Origin: Tetrahymena thermophila SB210 | Taxonomy: Eukaryota > Ciliophora > Oligohymenophorea > Hymenostomatida > Tetrahymenidae | DNA: 64,000 nucleotides | NCBI RefSeq assembly: GCF_000189635.1 | Contig: NW_002476507.1 | Coordinates: 558,001-622,000, forward strand | Direction of reading: 5' to 3' | Shown: one piece after another, positions 36,349-49,337 of the stretch | How the letters are laid out: each line of letters begins with the position of its first letter | Numbering within the stretch: the first letter of the stretch is position 1 | Notes under the pieces: model-generated | Seen by the model: only the letters and a program-made list of their open reading frames with translations | What the model was told of the DNA's origin: nothing | Databases searched by the model: none | Position numbers and translations under genes: made by a program

Positions 36349-38083
36349 TCAAAATTCTATATTTTTATAAACCATGGCACCATTTGCAGGAGCAGTAGCA
36401 AACAAAATATTTTCATCACATGTTAAACCATTCTTTTCATAATACTAAGTCTTAACTGCTTATAAGAAATCTTAGAGATTTTCTGTTCTAACCATAGAAA
36501 CAGTGCAACCACCCCAACCAGCTCCAGTTAAACGAGAGCCGATAGCTCCATTCTTTCTGCAGATATTAATTAATTCATTTAATTTATCACTTGAACAGTC
36601 ATATAAGTTATCACAAGAATATTAACTTTCATTCATAAGTTTACCAAGGATAGGGATTTTTTCTTCGTCTGTTAATTGAGTATCAAAGCATGTTTTTTAG
36701 AATTAATAAACTCTATTAGCTTCGCTATAGACATGTAAAGCTCTTTCGTAGGGGTAGTAATCCTTTTTTAAAAAAATTATTAGATGAATTGAATTAAAGT
36801 TTAATAAAATAAATATTATTTTATTTTAAAAAATATCCTTACATTATTTTAAGTAATAACTAATTCAGATTGAGGAATTCCTTATAAGAAATCTTCCAAC
36901 TTGGTTCCAATAATTTATTCTATTTCTTCTTTAGTGTAAACCTTTTATTCAATCAAAGTTTTAACCTTTTCTTACATTTCTTCTAAAGTTTCGTTATTTC
37001 TAACAAGCTATTTTTTTATTTTTAAAGTTTAACTTTAATAATGTGCTATGGTTTAAATAAATTGGAAATACTTGTCTTAAATTTGTGAAGGGCTTTTCAG
37101 CTTTGATAGACATTTTATCCATAAGGATCTTGCATGCCATTCTGCATTCACTAACTCTTTTGTTGTATCTTTATATAATATATTGAAAATATTTATTTTT
37201 TAAAAATAATTTAAAACTATTTCAATAAAAAAATGAATATTTAATTCAATTACCTCTTTCCTAAAGTTTCAAGCTTAGCTGAAGGTGTTAAGCTGTTAGC
37301 AATAACAAATGAAACACCATGTGGGAGTTGAACTGATTCTATTTTTGCAAATTCATTGAATTCAATAAAGAGAGCCTATGTTAAATTTAAAAAACAATTT
37401 TAATATACCAAAAAAACTTTTAAAATATTGTATAGTTTTACCTTTCCATGGACTGCTAACAAAGAAATAGTTTAATCCATACCACCACAAGCAGTACCTA
37501 AACTTCTTTCATATGTTATGATATTTTCTAATAATTCTGCTTGGTTAATAGTAGATTTATTAGCAAATACACCCAAAATGCTTGAACTTACACATAAAGA
37601 AGTGGAAGAACTACATCCAGAAGCTAAAGGTACATTACCTCCAATCAAAACTTTTAAGCCTTTATATGAGGATACTTTACCATCAATACCAGAGCAATAA
37701 CCAGCTATAAAGTATTTGATATAAGATTATTTAGGAGTCAAAGAGGCAATAGTCTCGCTTCTCTTGGCAGGATCGTTAGAAATGACAGCAGAGTGGAATT
37801 CTTCACTATTCATATGATCTATATGGATTAATTCATCATCTGAATAAGTGAAGCATAAAAGGGAATCTTGCTCAAGGGCAAAAGGGAAAACAGGATAATT
37901 CATGTAATCAATGTGTTCTCCAATTAGATTAACACGTCCGGGAGCACGAACAAAGTAATCTGGCTTAACTCCATGAAGATTTTAAAACTTTTCTGACATT
38001 TCTTGGTATCTCTTTTTATTGTAATCAACATTTGTGTAAATGTCTTCAAATTTTTCAGTGTATTGAATATTCTTAGTCTCCAT
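36349..38083 (-). CDS. GALK: Galactokinase-family GHMP kinase
   Basis: ATP-dependent sugar 1-kinase of the Leloir pathway type. It has 479 residues in five exons (38083-37442, 37375-37254, 37168-37072, 37007-36843, 36762-36349) with consistent phases. The start is [16 protein letters not shown]. The galactokinase signature [19 protein letters not shown] is near residue 50, the ATP-binding GHMP loop [13 protein letters not shown] near 160, the catalytic-loop region CGGMDQ near 205, and the C-terminal GHMP motif [17 protein letters not shown] near 415. The [16 protein letters not shown] stretch and overall length lean towards the GALK2 (N-acetylgalactosamine kinase) side of the family, so galactose versus GalNAc preference is open. 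An unusual Cys replaces the common Leu/Gly in the ATP loop (SGCSSS). Cytosolic; no targeting signal seen. Confidence 0.9.
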
Positions 38084-40478
38084 TTATTATCTATCTATTT
38101 TTATATTTAAGTATCTTGTTTTTATGATTTTTAATTTGAATTTGATATTAATTAGTTATTGGTAAGTTAAACAAGTCTGAGTATTTAATGTTGTTCCGCG
38201 AAAGATACCCATTTTGGATTAATTGTGTGATTGATATCATATCTATATTAAATTCGTTGTAAATTACATCATAACCATAATTAATAGATAATAAGTGTAA
38301 ATAAATACAATTATATCGTCGAAAGTTGCTTTCAAATAAAGTAAACTAAATATTAAATTGCGGTCTATATCCAATTTATAAATTGTAATCAAGAAGTGTT
38401 GATATTGTTCTATAATAATGAAACAACTAACTCATAATAAAATTTCAACAAATTATTACACCGCTTTAAAGGACTAGCATTGTTTATTAACTTTAAGTAG
38501 GTAATTTAAATTAAAACAATACAATTGATGTCAATATATTTTTTCTTTTTGGTTAATTCTTTTGTCTTAGTAGCATAGCATTCCACATATTAATTAAATT
38601 AATATTGAGGCTTATCTATTAAAAATAACCTCAAACAGAATTCAATAGCAACAATTTTACTTAATTTCTAAATATTAACATAAGAATACTCTCTTAAATT
38701 TCTTTTATTATAAAAAAAGCAATTAAATATAAGATTAATTGTTTATAATTACTATCTATTATCTATAACCAAAAAATGATGCTTGGTTATAGTGTTTTTA
38801 GTTATATTTAAAATCAATTATTAACCTTCTAATCTCAACAAAAAGCTAGATATAATAATAATTTAGTAATAGATAATTAATTATGAAAAGCTTTACTTTA
38901 AGCAAGCTAAAATATCCTAGAATGTATCTATACCATTACTAGAAATATTATTATTTTTAAATTAGAAATAAAATTTTATTCATCAAACCCTATTCTTTTT
39001 AATAGAAATTTATTTTAAAAATAATTTTGAAGGACAACTAACAAAGCTATTTATTATTTAAATAATTTTTTTTTTAATCTTATTAAATATAGTTTTAAAG
39101 CTATAAATATATTATTTTTAAATCTTAAGTTGAGTTTATGCAATTCAGTTTTGAACAAACATTTTGATTCATTAATAATTGAATTTGAGAGGTTTTGATA
39201 TGTCTGAGAAATTTATTTTTATTGATTTTAAAATTATTAAAATTGTGTTCAAAATTATTCTCTTTATTTTAATAGAAATATTTTATTATAAGCTAGCATT
39301 AAAATTATTAATACTAAAAATAGTTTTTTAAATATTCAGTTTTCTTGAATAATAAAAATACAAGAATATAAGTAAGATATACTTATATTTCTAAAAGCTA
39401 ATAAAAAACTAAATTTTTGTTACAACCATAATTTGTAAAACAAATAAAATACTAATTTTTTGATAATAATAATGTGTTTAAATATAAATAAAGATTTATT
39501 ATCCTAAACATTTAAATATTAATTCATTTAGTATTTATTTGTTGAATAAAGTTAAAATTATTTATATTAATAATAAATATTTATTGTATATTTTTGTTTT
39601 TAAAATATAGTTTAAAAATCCTATTTATTATTTAAATAAATCCTTAGTCAATAATATTATTTTTTTATTGATAAAATTTATTTGTTTATAAAAATATTTT
39701 TTTTAAAAAACCTTTTGATGCAATAATAGTTTTTTTGATATTTTTATTAAAATAATTTAAATTTATTAACTAGATAGAAAACCAATCTGGAAACACATTC
39801 ATTAAAAGATTATTCAAAAATTGAAAGGTATTATGAGTATCGATAGTAGAAATATATAAAATATATGTCAACATTTTTATAAAACAAATTTAATAAAAAA
39901 ATGTAGAATAAATAAATTAAATTAAAGGGTGAGTGATTATTTCATCTAAAAACTTACTATTTTTGAGTTATTTTATATCAAAAAGCCTCTTTTAAAACTC
40001 TATTGTAATCATAAATATTCTAAGAAAATTAGATTGACAATTTTATTTGTATGTTTTTAACTTATCAAATAATAGGAAATTATAGAGGTAAATAAAAATT
40101 CCTTATTAAATGTTAATATTAACTAAGTAAAGAGAAGTAATTATAAAACATTTTATTAAAAAAATCTATTCTTAATAAAGTAATAACTGGATTAGTTAAG
40201 ATGCTCATAATACCATACCATATAGCAAAAATAGACACATTTAAGTTTAGATGCTTGTAATGATATTCTATTTAAATGTAATTTTATTAAAAATTCATAC
40301 ATAAGCTAATATTTATTATATCTATAGATTTGTAGCTCAATTACCCTTTAATTTAATTCAAAATAAAAGAACAAAATAAAAATATATATTAGTTAATATA
40401 GGGAGTTAATTTGATAACTTTAAAATAGGCAATTTATACAGAAAAATAAAAAACAATATAGGTTTATTAGATTGAAAG
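38084..40478. other. Large divergent intergenic region
   Basis: 2.4 kb between galactokinase and XRN2 starts. Mostly featureless AT. It holds a slightly GC-richer patch near 38190-38215 (around TTCCGCGAAAGATACCC) and a perfect 10-bp inverted repeat at 38763-38792. No gene supported. Confidence 0.5.
38763..38792. repeat. Perfect inverted repeat, 10-bp arms
   Basis: CTATAACCAA (38763-38772) and its complement TTGGTTATAG (38783-38792) flank a 10-nt loop. It could form a hairpin or be a dyad protein-binding site. It lies about 680 bp upstream of the galactokinase start and 1.7 kb upstream of XRN2. Confidence 0.5.
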
Positions 40479-43400
40479 ATGGGTGTTCCAGCATTCTTTA
40501 GGTGGCTATGTGCAAGAAATCCTTAATTTATTCTTGATGCTCATGAAAATTATGAGGAGTTTGACGCGGAGTCAAATAATCCAGAAATAGATAATTTATA
40601 TTTAGATATGAATGGTATTATTCATCCATGTTGTCGTTCTGATGGTTCTGTTGTACCTATAGCTCATACAATTTAAGATATGTTTAATAACATATTTTTA
40701 TACGTAGATAAGGTAAATTATAAATTAAATGTTTAAAGCTTTATAAATTTAGAATTAGTTGTTAGTCTTCTTTGCAGAAAACATTGTTAAAGAAGACTAA
40801 TTACTAAATTAGACTATTTTATTTAGGCATTATGTTTAATTAGCTTTTGAATTTATAAATTCTAATTTATTTTATATAGCTTATGGATCTTTGTAGACCT
40901 AAGAAAATTTTGTACATGGCAATTGATGGTGTAGCTCCAAGAGCAAAAATGAATCAGTAGAGAGCTAGAAGATTCAAAGGAGCTAAAGAAGCTGTAGAAT
41001 TATAATAAAAAAAAGAAGAACTTCTTAATGAATTTCGTGAAAGAAGTGAAATTAATGATGATGTTTTAGCTTTTGTTTAAAATAGATTTGATACAAATGT
41101 CATTACTCCAGGTAAAATTTATAAAAGGCATCTTTTTGAATAATATTATCAATAGTTTTTTAAAAATTGGTTATTTTAACATACACTTTAACATTAATTT
41201 TAAGATTTATTTTTTTTTTAATTCATTAGGTACCGCTTTTATGAGAGATTTGAGCATGGCCTTATAGCATTATGTTATTGAAAGAATGAACAAACATCCT
41301 TTATTTAAAGATATTAAAGTAATATTTTCAGATGCTAGTATTCCTGGTGAAGGAGAGCATAAAATATTGGATTTCATTAGAGTTTAAAGAGACTAGCAAA
41401 ATTATGATCCTAATACTAAACACTGCTTGTATGGTGCTGATGCTGATTTAATTATGCTTGGATTAAGTACTCATGAGCCCTATTTTTATATTATTAGAGA
41501 ATAAATTATTACTCAAGAAGAAAAACGTTGCTCCATATGTTAGTAGACTGGACACTTTTAAATGGACTGTCCAAACGAGATGGCAGTTGAAGCTGGATAA
41601 AAACCAATTAGTTAAAAAATTCTTTAAGCTTAGGAGCAAAAGGTTAGAAAGGGAATCACCTAGAGTTTTTAGTTTGCAAAATTATATGTAATGCGTCAAT
41701 ACTTAAACATGAGATTCTCAAAAGTACTTTTCAACGATAATCTTGAGTGCAAATTGAAGATGCAATATGATATTGAAAGGATTATAGATGATTTTGTATT
41801 TATGTGCTTTTTTGTTGGTAATGACTTCTTACCTCACATACCTAATTTGAGTATCCGTGATGGAGGTATAGATGCCTTACTTACTCTGTATGATCATACT
41901 ATAACTCAAGTAGATGATTATTTAACTTGTAATGGGGAATTAAATCTTAAATAAGTAGCTAAATTATTAGAAAATATGGCAATTGTTGAAGAAGACTTAA
42001 TGAAATTTAGAAAAGATAAAGAAGATCGTGATAAAAAGAATTAAGAGATTAACAAAGAAAAGGAAGCAAGGCTCTAAGAATTAAGGCCTCACATTTCTGA
42101 AGAGGAATACTAAAAGAAAAGAAAAGGTAAAAATTCATACTTTAAAAATAAATCACTACTTATTTTTTAATATGCAATAATAAATTTTAATCAGACAAAC
42201 ACTCTAAAATACTAAAATTAATTGATAATTAAAGATAAAAAATCTTAAGAATATTTTACTTTAAATGATAAAACAAATAAAATTTTTAAATTTACCATAT
42301 CATTGCCAACAAAAAATATAATTTTATTATTTCCATTAAAAAATGAATCATAAATTTTCTACTTCTGCAAATTTGTAGTAAATTTGATCATAGAATTAGT
42401 TGAATTATATTTGTCAGTTTTTTACATTTTAATGTGATTGAAATAATTATTTATTTATTTATGTATTTAGATAAATTACAAATTATTATTATTTTAATTA
42501 AAAGAGTGGAGATTAAAGGATGAGAAAAAAGTTGAGATAATTAACAATGAATCGTTATTGTAAAGATTTAAAAGAATATTATCAGAAAGAAGTAATGAGG
42601 CTAAGACTATTAAGGAAGTAAAAGAAAGCACTTAAATTACTCTTAACTATAACTATAAATTATCTTATTATAATGATAAATTTGGTGTAAAACCTGAAGA
42701 TTTTATCTAAATGCAGTGGCTTATTAAATAATCATATGTTGAAGCCTTATGTTGGAACTTTGCTTATTATTATAAAGGATGCATAAGTTGGAGTTGGTAT
42801 TATCCTTTCCATTATAGTCCTTTTGCTTCAGATTTAATAGATATTGATTAGCATATCATAGAATTTGAGAGAGGCGAACCATTCAAGCCTTTCTATTAGT
42901 TACTCTCTGTCTTTCCTCCTGCAAGTGCTTTAAGTGTACCCGAATGCTTTAGACCTCTTATGATTGAGCCAACTTCAGAAATAGCTGATTTCTATCCTAT
43001 TGATTTTTATGTTGATTTAATTGGAAAAAAATTTGAGTGGCTTGGTGAAGTAAATTTATTTGAATTAATTTATTAAACTATTCAAAATCATATTAAATTG
43101 AATTAAATAATTATTATTTCATCATCAGATGAAAAAAATTTTACTTTAATAAATACTAAAAATAATAAATTTAAATAAATTACAAGACAGTTTACATTAA
43201 ATTTTGAAAAATAAAATGTAAAACAATTTAAATATTTTTGATATGATAAGAGACTAAATAAATACTTCAAAATTTTTACAATAATTTCAGAAAATATAAA
43301 TATTAATAACTTAAAATTAATAATTAGGTCATTTTACCATTTATTGAAGAAGAAAGACTATTAAGGGCTGCTAGAAAATATGAGCATCTGCTATCTCCTG

Positions 43401-44710
43401 AAGAAAAGCAAAGAAATACTCCTGGAAAAATTTAGATTTTTTATAATTAAACTTCTATAAATTATCCTTTAGAACTTAACTAGACAGAACATAAAATTAC
43501 AGGTGTTCTTGATAATAATTGCAACTTTTTGATTAATGGACCAATTAACTTGTTAGATCCTTAGCTAAATTTAAAAAGAGTAACATTAAATAACGTTTAA
43601 TGTAGAAACATTACTTTTCCTGAATTTGAGAAACATGGTATACAACTTTTAGAAGGACTTATTGAACCAGTCGTAATATAATTTTACTTTTTTTACAAAA
43701 TGCAAATAGCTTTCATGATTTTTAATTTTACAGTATTATTTTTTAAATAAAAATTTATTGAATAGGAAGAGATTTCTGAAAGCTACATTGACAAAGCTGA
43801 TATGAGAACTTATTAAGGAGAAAACGTAATCAAGCTAATTTAAAGAATCTTAAGAGGATAAGATAATAGATAACCATGGTAAAGAATTAATGATGAAAGG
43901 AATAACTATGAGTAAGGTAGAAGTTAATATGGAAATTCATTAAATTATAGAGAAATGATGAAATATTAAGATTAGATGAATTCCCTTTCTTCAGGGTTTA
44001 ACTAAAACAATAACGATCATCAGTAAACAAACGATCAGTATCAATAATAAGATGGCTAGTCAAATAACATCTTCTCCTCTTTAGAAGAAAGATAGCCTAG
44101 ATATTAAAGGTATAACAACGGTAGAAATTCATATAATAACAATAACAATTACAGAAATAATTAATACAATAATGGAAACAATAAAAACTTTTAAGGAGGA
44201 AAATATTAGAGAAATAATTCTAATCAACAATATAATAATTAAAATGATGGAAATTATAATAGAAACTACAGCAACAATAACTATAGCAATAACTATAACA
44301 ATAATAATTATAATAATAATAATAATAATAGAAATGATGGATATTAAAGGGGAGGATCGAATCAAAATAACAGGCGTTATAATAATGGAAACTAATATTA
44401 AGGTAGTGGAATCGATTTGAATAATGTTAACTAAATAAGATCTCAATATTAAAATTAATAATTATACTAATAAACCTTTTAAAATTAACCTTAATAGCCA
44501 GTATAATAATCAAACTTATAAATATTCGAGCCTGCATAAACAACATAACCTAAAATATAAGCACCATCTTATATCAATCAGTTCTAATTCAAATAGAACC
44601 AACCACCTGCTCAGCCAAATAAGATTTACGAACCAGACATAGGTTTAAATGATGGTAATTAAGAATATGATCCTTTAGAAGCAATAAAGAAATAATTTAA
44701 GAAAAATTGA
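40479..44710 (+). CDS. XRN2: XRN2/Rat1-type 5'-3' exoribonuclease with Asn/Gln-rich tail
   Basis: Nuclear 5'-3' exoribonuclease, known in other eukaryotes for rRNA/snoRNA trimming and torpedo termination of Pol II. It has six exons (40479-40712, 40880-41111, 41230-42126, 42505-43049, 43328-43672, 43766-44710) and 1065 residues. Conserved blocks: [68 protein letters not shown] and [10 protein letters not shown], which carry the acidic metal-binding residues. A CCHC zinc knuckle (CSICQQTGHFQMDCP, about residue 255) and [19 protein letters not shown] support the XRN2 rather than XRN1 type. The last 300 residues are low-complexity, with Tyr/Asn/Arg/Gly repeats ([12 protein letters not shown]-like), followed by a Gln/Pro-rich end. 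Introns are 93-378 bp; intron 1 contains a strong hairpin. Confidence 0.93.
40762..40800 (+). repeat. Hairpin-forming inverted repeat within XRN2 intron 1
   Basis: TTAGTCTTCTTT (40762-40773) and AAAGAAGACTAA (40789-40800) are perfect 12-bp complementary arms around a 15-nt loop, inside the 167-bp first intron (40713-40879). It may bring splice sites together or encode a small structured RNA; both are inference. Confidence 0.55.
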
Positions 44711-47700
44711 TTAATGATTTTTAAATCAACATAAATAATTATTCAATAGTCTCCTTATATAAGAAGGAATGCTAACCCTAGAAAATTAAAAGTTAAAAAT
44801 AATAAAGACCTAAAAATTATAATAAATTCAGTAAATAATTAATAAATATCAGTTTTGTTTCTTTGTTTACTGATATAAGTATATTTATAATATATTTTCT
44901 TTGAATTTTGATGATGAAATAGTTTTTAAATTTTTATTTTTTTGAGTATTTTTAAATTTGTTTAGTAAGTATAAATCAGTTCCTATTCAAAAGATATTTT
45001 TAAATTATTTAATTTTAAATAGTTAAATAAGGTGACAAGCATTTATTATTACTTAAACTTAATAATTTTAATTCAAATTATTAAAAATTTTTTATTTTCA
45101 TTAAAGTTATTTTGAAGAATTCTAAATAATACAATTTAATTAAAAAAAACTAATTTATTCTTTTTTTCTCTAAAATTTTTTAAATAAAAATTTTTTTCTA
45201 TTTACTTTTTTAAATATTGTATAAATCTCAAAATTAATACATTTTTGAATAAAAATTGAAATGAGTTTTACTTAATAAATATTTGTAAGAAATTAAACTT
45301 TTAAATAATTTTATAATGAATTTTTAAAAATTATCTATCTATTTATTTCTAATAATATTTATTCTTTTATTATTTTTTTTTATAATATTTAATTTACATA
45401 TTTTAAAAGGTAAATAGTTTATTAGCTAATTTTAAAATTTAAATATTAAAATGTTAATTTAAAACTGAATTTGTTTAGTAAAAATAATCTATTAATTTAT
45501 TAAGATTATTTACAATCATAAATTTTAAATGATAAAAAATTGTTAAATAACTTAATTTTTTTACATTTTCAAAATATCAAATAGCTCTATATAATTATAA
45601 AAATATAATCTAATCATAAAATTGAATTTAATTGGCATATTTTGGTTGAATTTGCATCCACAACTAAATTAATTTAAAATATTGAAATTTGAATGGAGCC
45701 TATTGAAATTTTATATTACTGTAAATAAAATTTAAAAAGAATTAATTTAGATTAAAATTTATTAAAATGGATTGAATTAGCAAAGCTGCCCTAATTATAG
45801 CTCAGCTTTTTCCCTTTTATTATGAAATTCCTTGATAAAAAAATTAGCCAGCCTACATTTACTTTTTTTTTCAGATTTTTTTGAGATAAAAGAAATTATA
45901 TTGAAATATTCCTAAGAATTTAAGCTTAATCAAGTACTTTTACATTTTAAAATAGAATGAATTTTATGAAATACTTTAAATTTGTGGAATCAATAAATAA
46001 ATGAATGATCAATATTGTTTATATTACAAAATAAATATTCTTATACACCATATAAAATTTATTATAAAAAGAGGGATTAGAGATATATAAAATATTAATT
46101 GAGGAATTTTAACTCTTTAAACTTCATATAAAAAAGAAAAAATACTGTTTTTTTATTTAAATGTTATCCGCTAAAAATATTTTTTTTAAATAAGAATTCT
46201 TATTTAACCACAAAAGAAAATATAAATAATAAAATTAATTATTTAGTGGATTTCTTTTAAATTGAAACTCTATTAATATCACTAATAATGCAATCTTACA
46301 ACGTAACATTAGTATTGCAATTTTCCACTAATAAAATTATAAAATTTGTATTTTCATCAATTATTTAAGATTCTCTTAATTATATTTATAAACCAAAGTA
46401 AATAGTAAAAAAGGATTAAAATTTAAGATATTTCTACTAAATACAATTGAGTTATAATAATATATTTTTGGTAAATTCAATTAAATATTACTCTGTGATA
46501 ATAATTTATTTGATAAAAATAAAGTTTTTTTTTATGTTACTTTTTAGTTTTTTAATTTTAAGTTCTAAGTTTTTAAATTATTTTTTTTACTTTTCTTGGA
46601 AGTAAGTAGTTTTAAAGTCAAACAATATATTCACTTTAGTAGTATAATATTTTAATAAAATGATTGTGTATTTGAACTATGCATGGTTTATAATGCTACT
46701 AACAAAGAATATTTTTTATTTTTTAAGTTAAAAGAGAATCTGACTAAATTTTATCCTGAAAAACTTTAAAAATGTACAAAATTATGTAAAGTTAAGCCGA
46801 ACAGAACAAAGAAAATTGAATAAAATAAATATATAATCATCAAATATTCTTCAATACAATATTAAGATTTTAAATGCTTTTCTACGAATTTTTTTTTGCA
46901 AATAAATATTGAAATTAAAAAATTGCATACATAGTAAGTAAAATAAACAAAATCAACTATAATTTTTATCAAATTCAAGCTTTTAAAAATATAAATATTC
47001 TTACATATAATCGACTCTACCTATTTCAATTATATTAATTACTAGTCAATAATTTTTTGTGAAGAAATATTTGTTCCTGACAACAGGCTGAACTATTTTT
47101 TAAATTACAGATTGTAAAAATACTTCTTTTTTATAATTCAAAGGATCCTAAAAATTACTTTTACAATTTATTCAATACCTATTCAACTTTATTTTAAAAT
47201 CAATACACAATTAATAGATTGAGTATCTCACTCATCTTGGTGATCTCAATCTGATAGAAAACAGAAAAATTCCATCAATTAAATATTAGAAGGATAAGCC
47301 TTAAAATTAGTCTAATTGATCTAATAATAAAAATAAAGAAGCTTTTTATTAAATTTAAAAACTTCAATATTTAAATATCTTCTGTAATACTGCTTCATTC
47401 ATGCACTATTTTAAATTTTGTACTTTTATTTTAAAGTGTAACCTTAAAAAGCCAAAATAAAATATAAAGATAGCTATTAGAGATAAATATAAATATAAAT
47501 ATTTTGATTGGTTGAGAATTAAATTAAAGTTGTGAATATCAGTTATTGAGTTAAGATATTTTATTTCAATTTTAGATAATCTGAGCTCATCAAATTTATG
47601 ACTTAATTTCCTATTAGTATTATTAGATATTTCTTAATCTATTAGTGGCTGGGATATAAAACTAATTTACAAATTGATAAAGACTCTAACTTTTTAATTT

Positions 47701-48878
47701 AAATTAATTATTAGTTCTTTTATTGGTATGAAGGAAAATTTTTAATGCAAATTCAATCAGTATACTTACGTAAGCAAGCATGCATGTTTAATTTATGCTA
47801 TATTGGAATTAGATAAACAATATATTTCCTTACATACGTCTTATCAAGCTTGTCACGTACATTTGTGGCAATGCATATTTTTTTTACTCATTTTTCTTGC
47901 TCTAGAAATAAAAAATAAATTTATTTTGTTGATTCTAAAAAGTATTTAAACTTATTTAAAAAGCAAAGAATAATATGTCTATTTAAAGTATTAATAAAAC
48001 CAACAAAGAAGCAAACAATTTATCAATTGTGTAAAGCTTTAACATGTAATTCTGATAGTTTGTAGATAAATAAATTGTCGTAAAAATATTAAATCTGATA
48101 TTAATAATTAATTACTTGTAAGTAAGTAAGATTAGGTATTTACAATTTAATAGAAGGCAAAAAAATACATGTTCCTCATAATAAGATTATATATAAATTC
48201 TTTGTTTTTGATGATTGAGAATGAAATAAGTGATTAAATTAATTAGAATTTTTGGAAAAAGATAAACAATAAAAAATTTAATTATAATTATTCAATTTTA
48301 TACACTAAATATTTACAATACATAAATGCTGTTTTATAGAAACACAAGATTACTAGCTCTACGCAGTGCGTTGAAGCTTTATTTATTATATATGGTGTTT
48401 ATTTTTGTTAATTTTCAAATATTTTTGGATCAAAATTATTAGGCCAAGGCGCTTTCTTTTGAGAGAAAATTGTATAAATAAATATAGAAAGCGCATCTTG
48501 GTTTTAGTAAGGTATGTGCTAAGGATAGTCAGTTCGAACTAGATTAGCTCTTATAAAATATAAGAGGGATAATATAGCCTATACTATGTAAAGTGTAAAC
48601 CGATTTATCAAGCACATGTAAGTTAGTTAAATTGATAATAGTTAGGTAATTAGCAAATTTTACATTTTATTTAGCGTGAGAGATTTCAATGAAGTCACTC
48701 TCAATAAATTAAGTGTTTAGTAATTAAAAAGGATTCTTATATAATTATTATTATTGTTATTAAGATAATTAGTAATTCAGATTTGGATATTTTATCAAAT
48801 ATTGTTAGTATTTATGGCAAATTGATAATTAATTTGTCTTACTTTTTAAAAAATCGATCAAATCAAAATCAATTAATT
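44711..48878. other. Large gene-poor AT-rich region
   Basis: 4.2 kb between convergent gene ends. Long A/T homopolymers and short frames only. The one compositionally distinct part is about 48340-48600, described separately. The rest shows nothing I can support. Confidence 0.5.
48442..48568. ncRNA. Candidate structured RNA (two inverted repeats in a GC-richer patch)
   Basis: Within an AT desert this patch has CCAAG plus GCGCTTTCT (48444-48457) matching AGAAAGCGC, a 2-nt AT bulge and CTTGG (48486-48501): a 5 + 9 bp stem with a 28-nt loop. It is followed by CTCTTATA...TATAAGAG (48548-48566), an 8-bp stem with a 3-nt loop, and between them a box-B-like TTCGAAC (48533-48539). Strand is undetermined. 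It matches no snRNA, SRP RNA, RNase P or tRNA I can recognise; an unclassified ncRNA or mobile-element remnant are both possible. Confidence 0.3.
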
Positions 48879-49337
48879 TCAATTCATCATTCTACAAAAT
48901 TCCTCAAATGAAATATAGCCATCTTTGTCAGAGTCAAATTCTCTAATTAAATCATTGAATTCTTCTTCTGAAAGATTCTCACCCATTTGAGTTACGCACA
49001 TTCTCAGATCTTCAACATTAATATGGCCATTTTCATTTTGCTTAAAAATTTTAAACAAGTCAACTATATTTTCTTGTTCTTCTTCATACTCCATAATAAG
49101 AGTAGTTTACATATGTCTAATGAATTCATCAAGATTAATTTAGCCATCCTTATCAAGATCAGCTATTTCCATAATCTTCTTTACTTTAACAGGGTCACTT
49201 TCTTGACCAAGATCATTTAAAACTATTGAAAGATCTCTTTCATCGATGTAACCATCTTTATTTTTATCATATAGCTCGAATGTTTCAATAAGGTCTATTG
49301 ATGAGAGAGTAGAATTTGAATAGAAACTCATTTTCAC
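48879..49337 (-). CDS. Calmodulin-like protein with four EF-hands
   Basis: Single-exon Ca2+ sensor of 152 residues (150 if the second Met, at 49331, is used), the size of calmodulin. The four EF-hand loops in order are DKNKDGYIDERD (position 12 Asp instead of Glu), DLDKDGQINLDE (canonical), KQNENGHINVED (degenerate, Lys at position 1) and DSDKDGYISFEE (canonical). Thus loops 2 and 4 should bind Ca2+ well, loop 1 weakly and loop 3 poorly. One in-frame TAA (the Gln in DGQIN) and one TAA in HMQTT are read as Gln. It is less conserved than true calmodulin; a centrin, troponin-C-like or ciliate-specific sensor are alternatives. Likely cytoplasmic or ciliary/cortical. Confidence 0.9.

Noticed and set aside
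44129-44446. Hydrophobic Ile/Val-rich minus-strand frame opposite the XRN2 tail
   Set aside because: It is the antisense of an Asn-rich AAT/AAC repeat, which automatically reads Ile/Val. The sense frame is continuous with the XRN2 core.
48355-48372. Resemblance of AGCTCTACGCAGTG to the U4 snRNA 5' end
   Set aside because: Similarity stops after about 14 bases; none of the following U4 stem or the U6-pairing regions is present.
48528-48545. Box-B-like TTCGAAC suggesting a tRNA
   Set aside because: Flanking bases do not pair as a T-stem and no acceptor, D or anticodon arm can be drawn around it.
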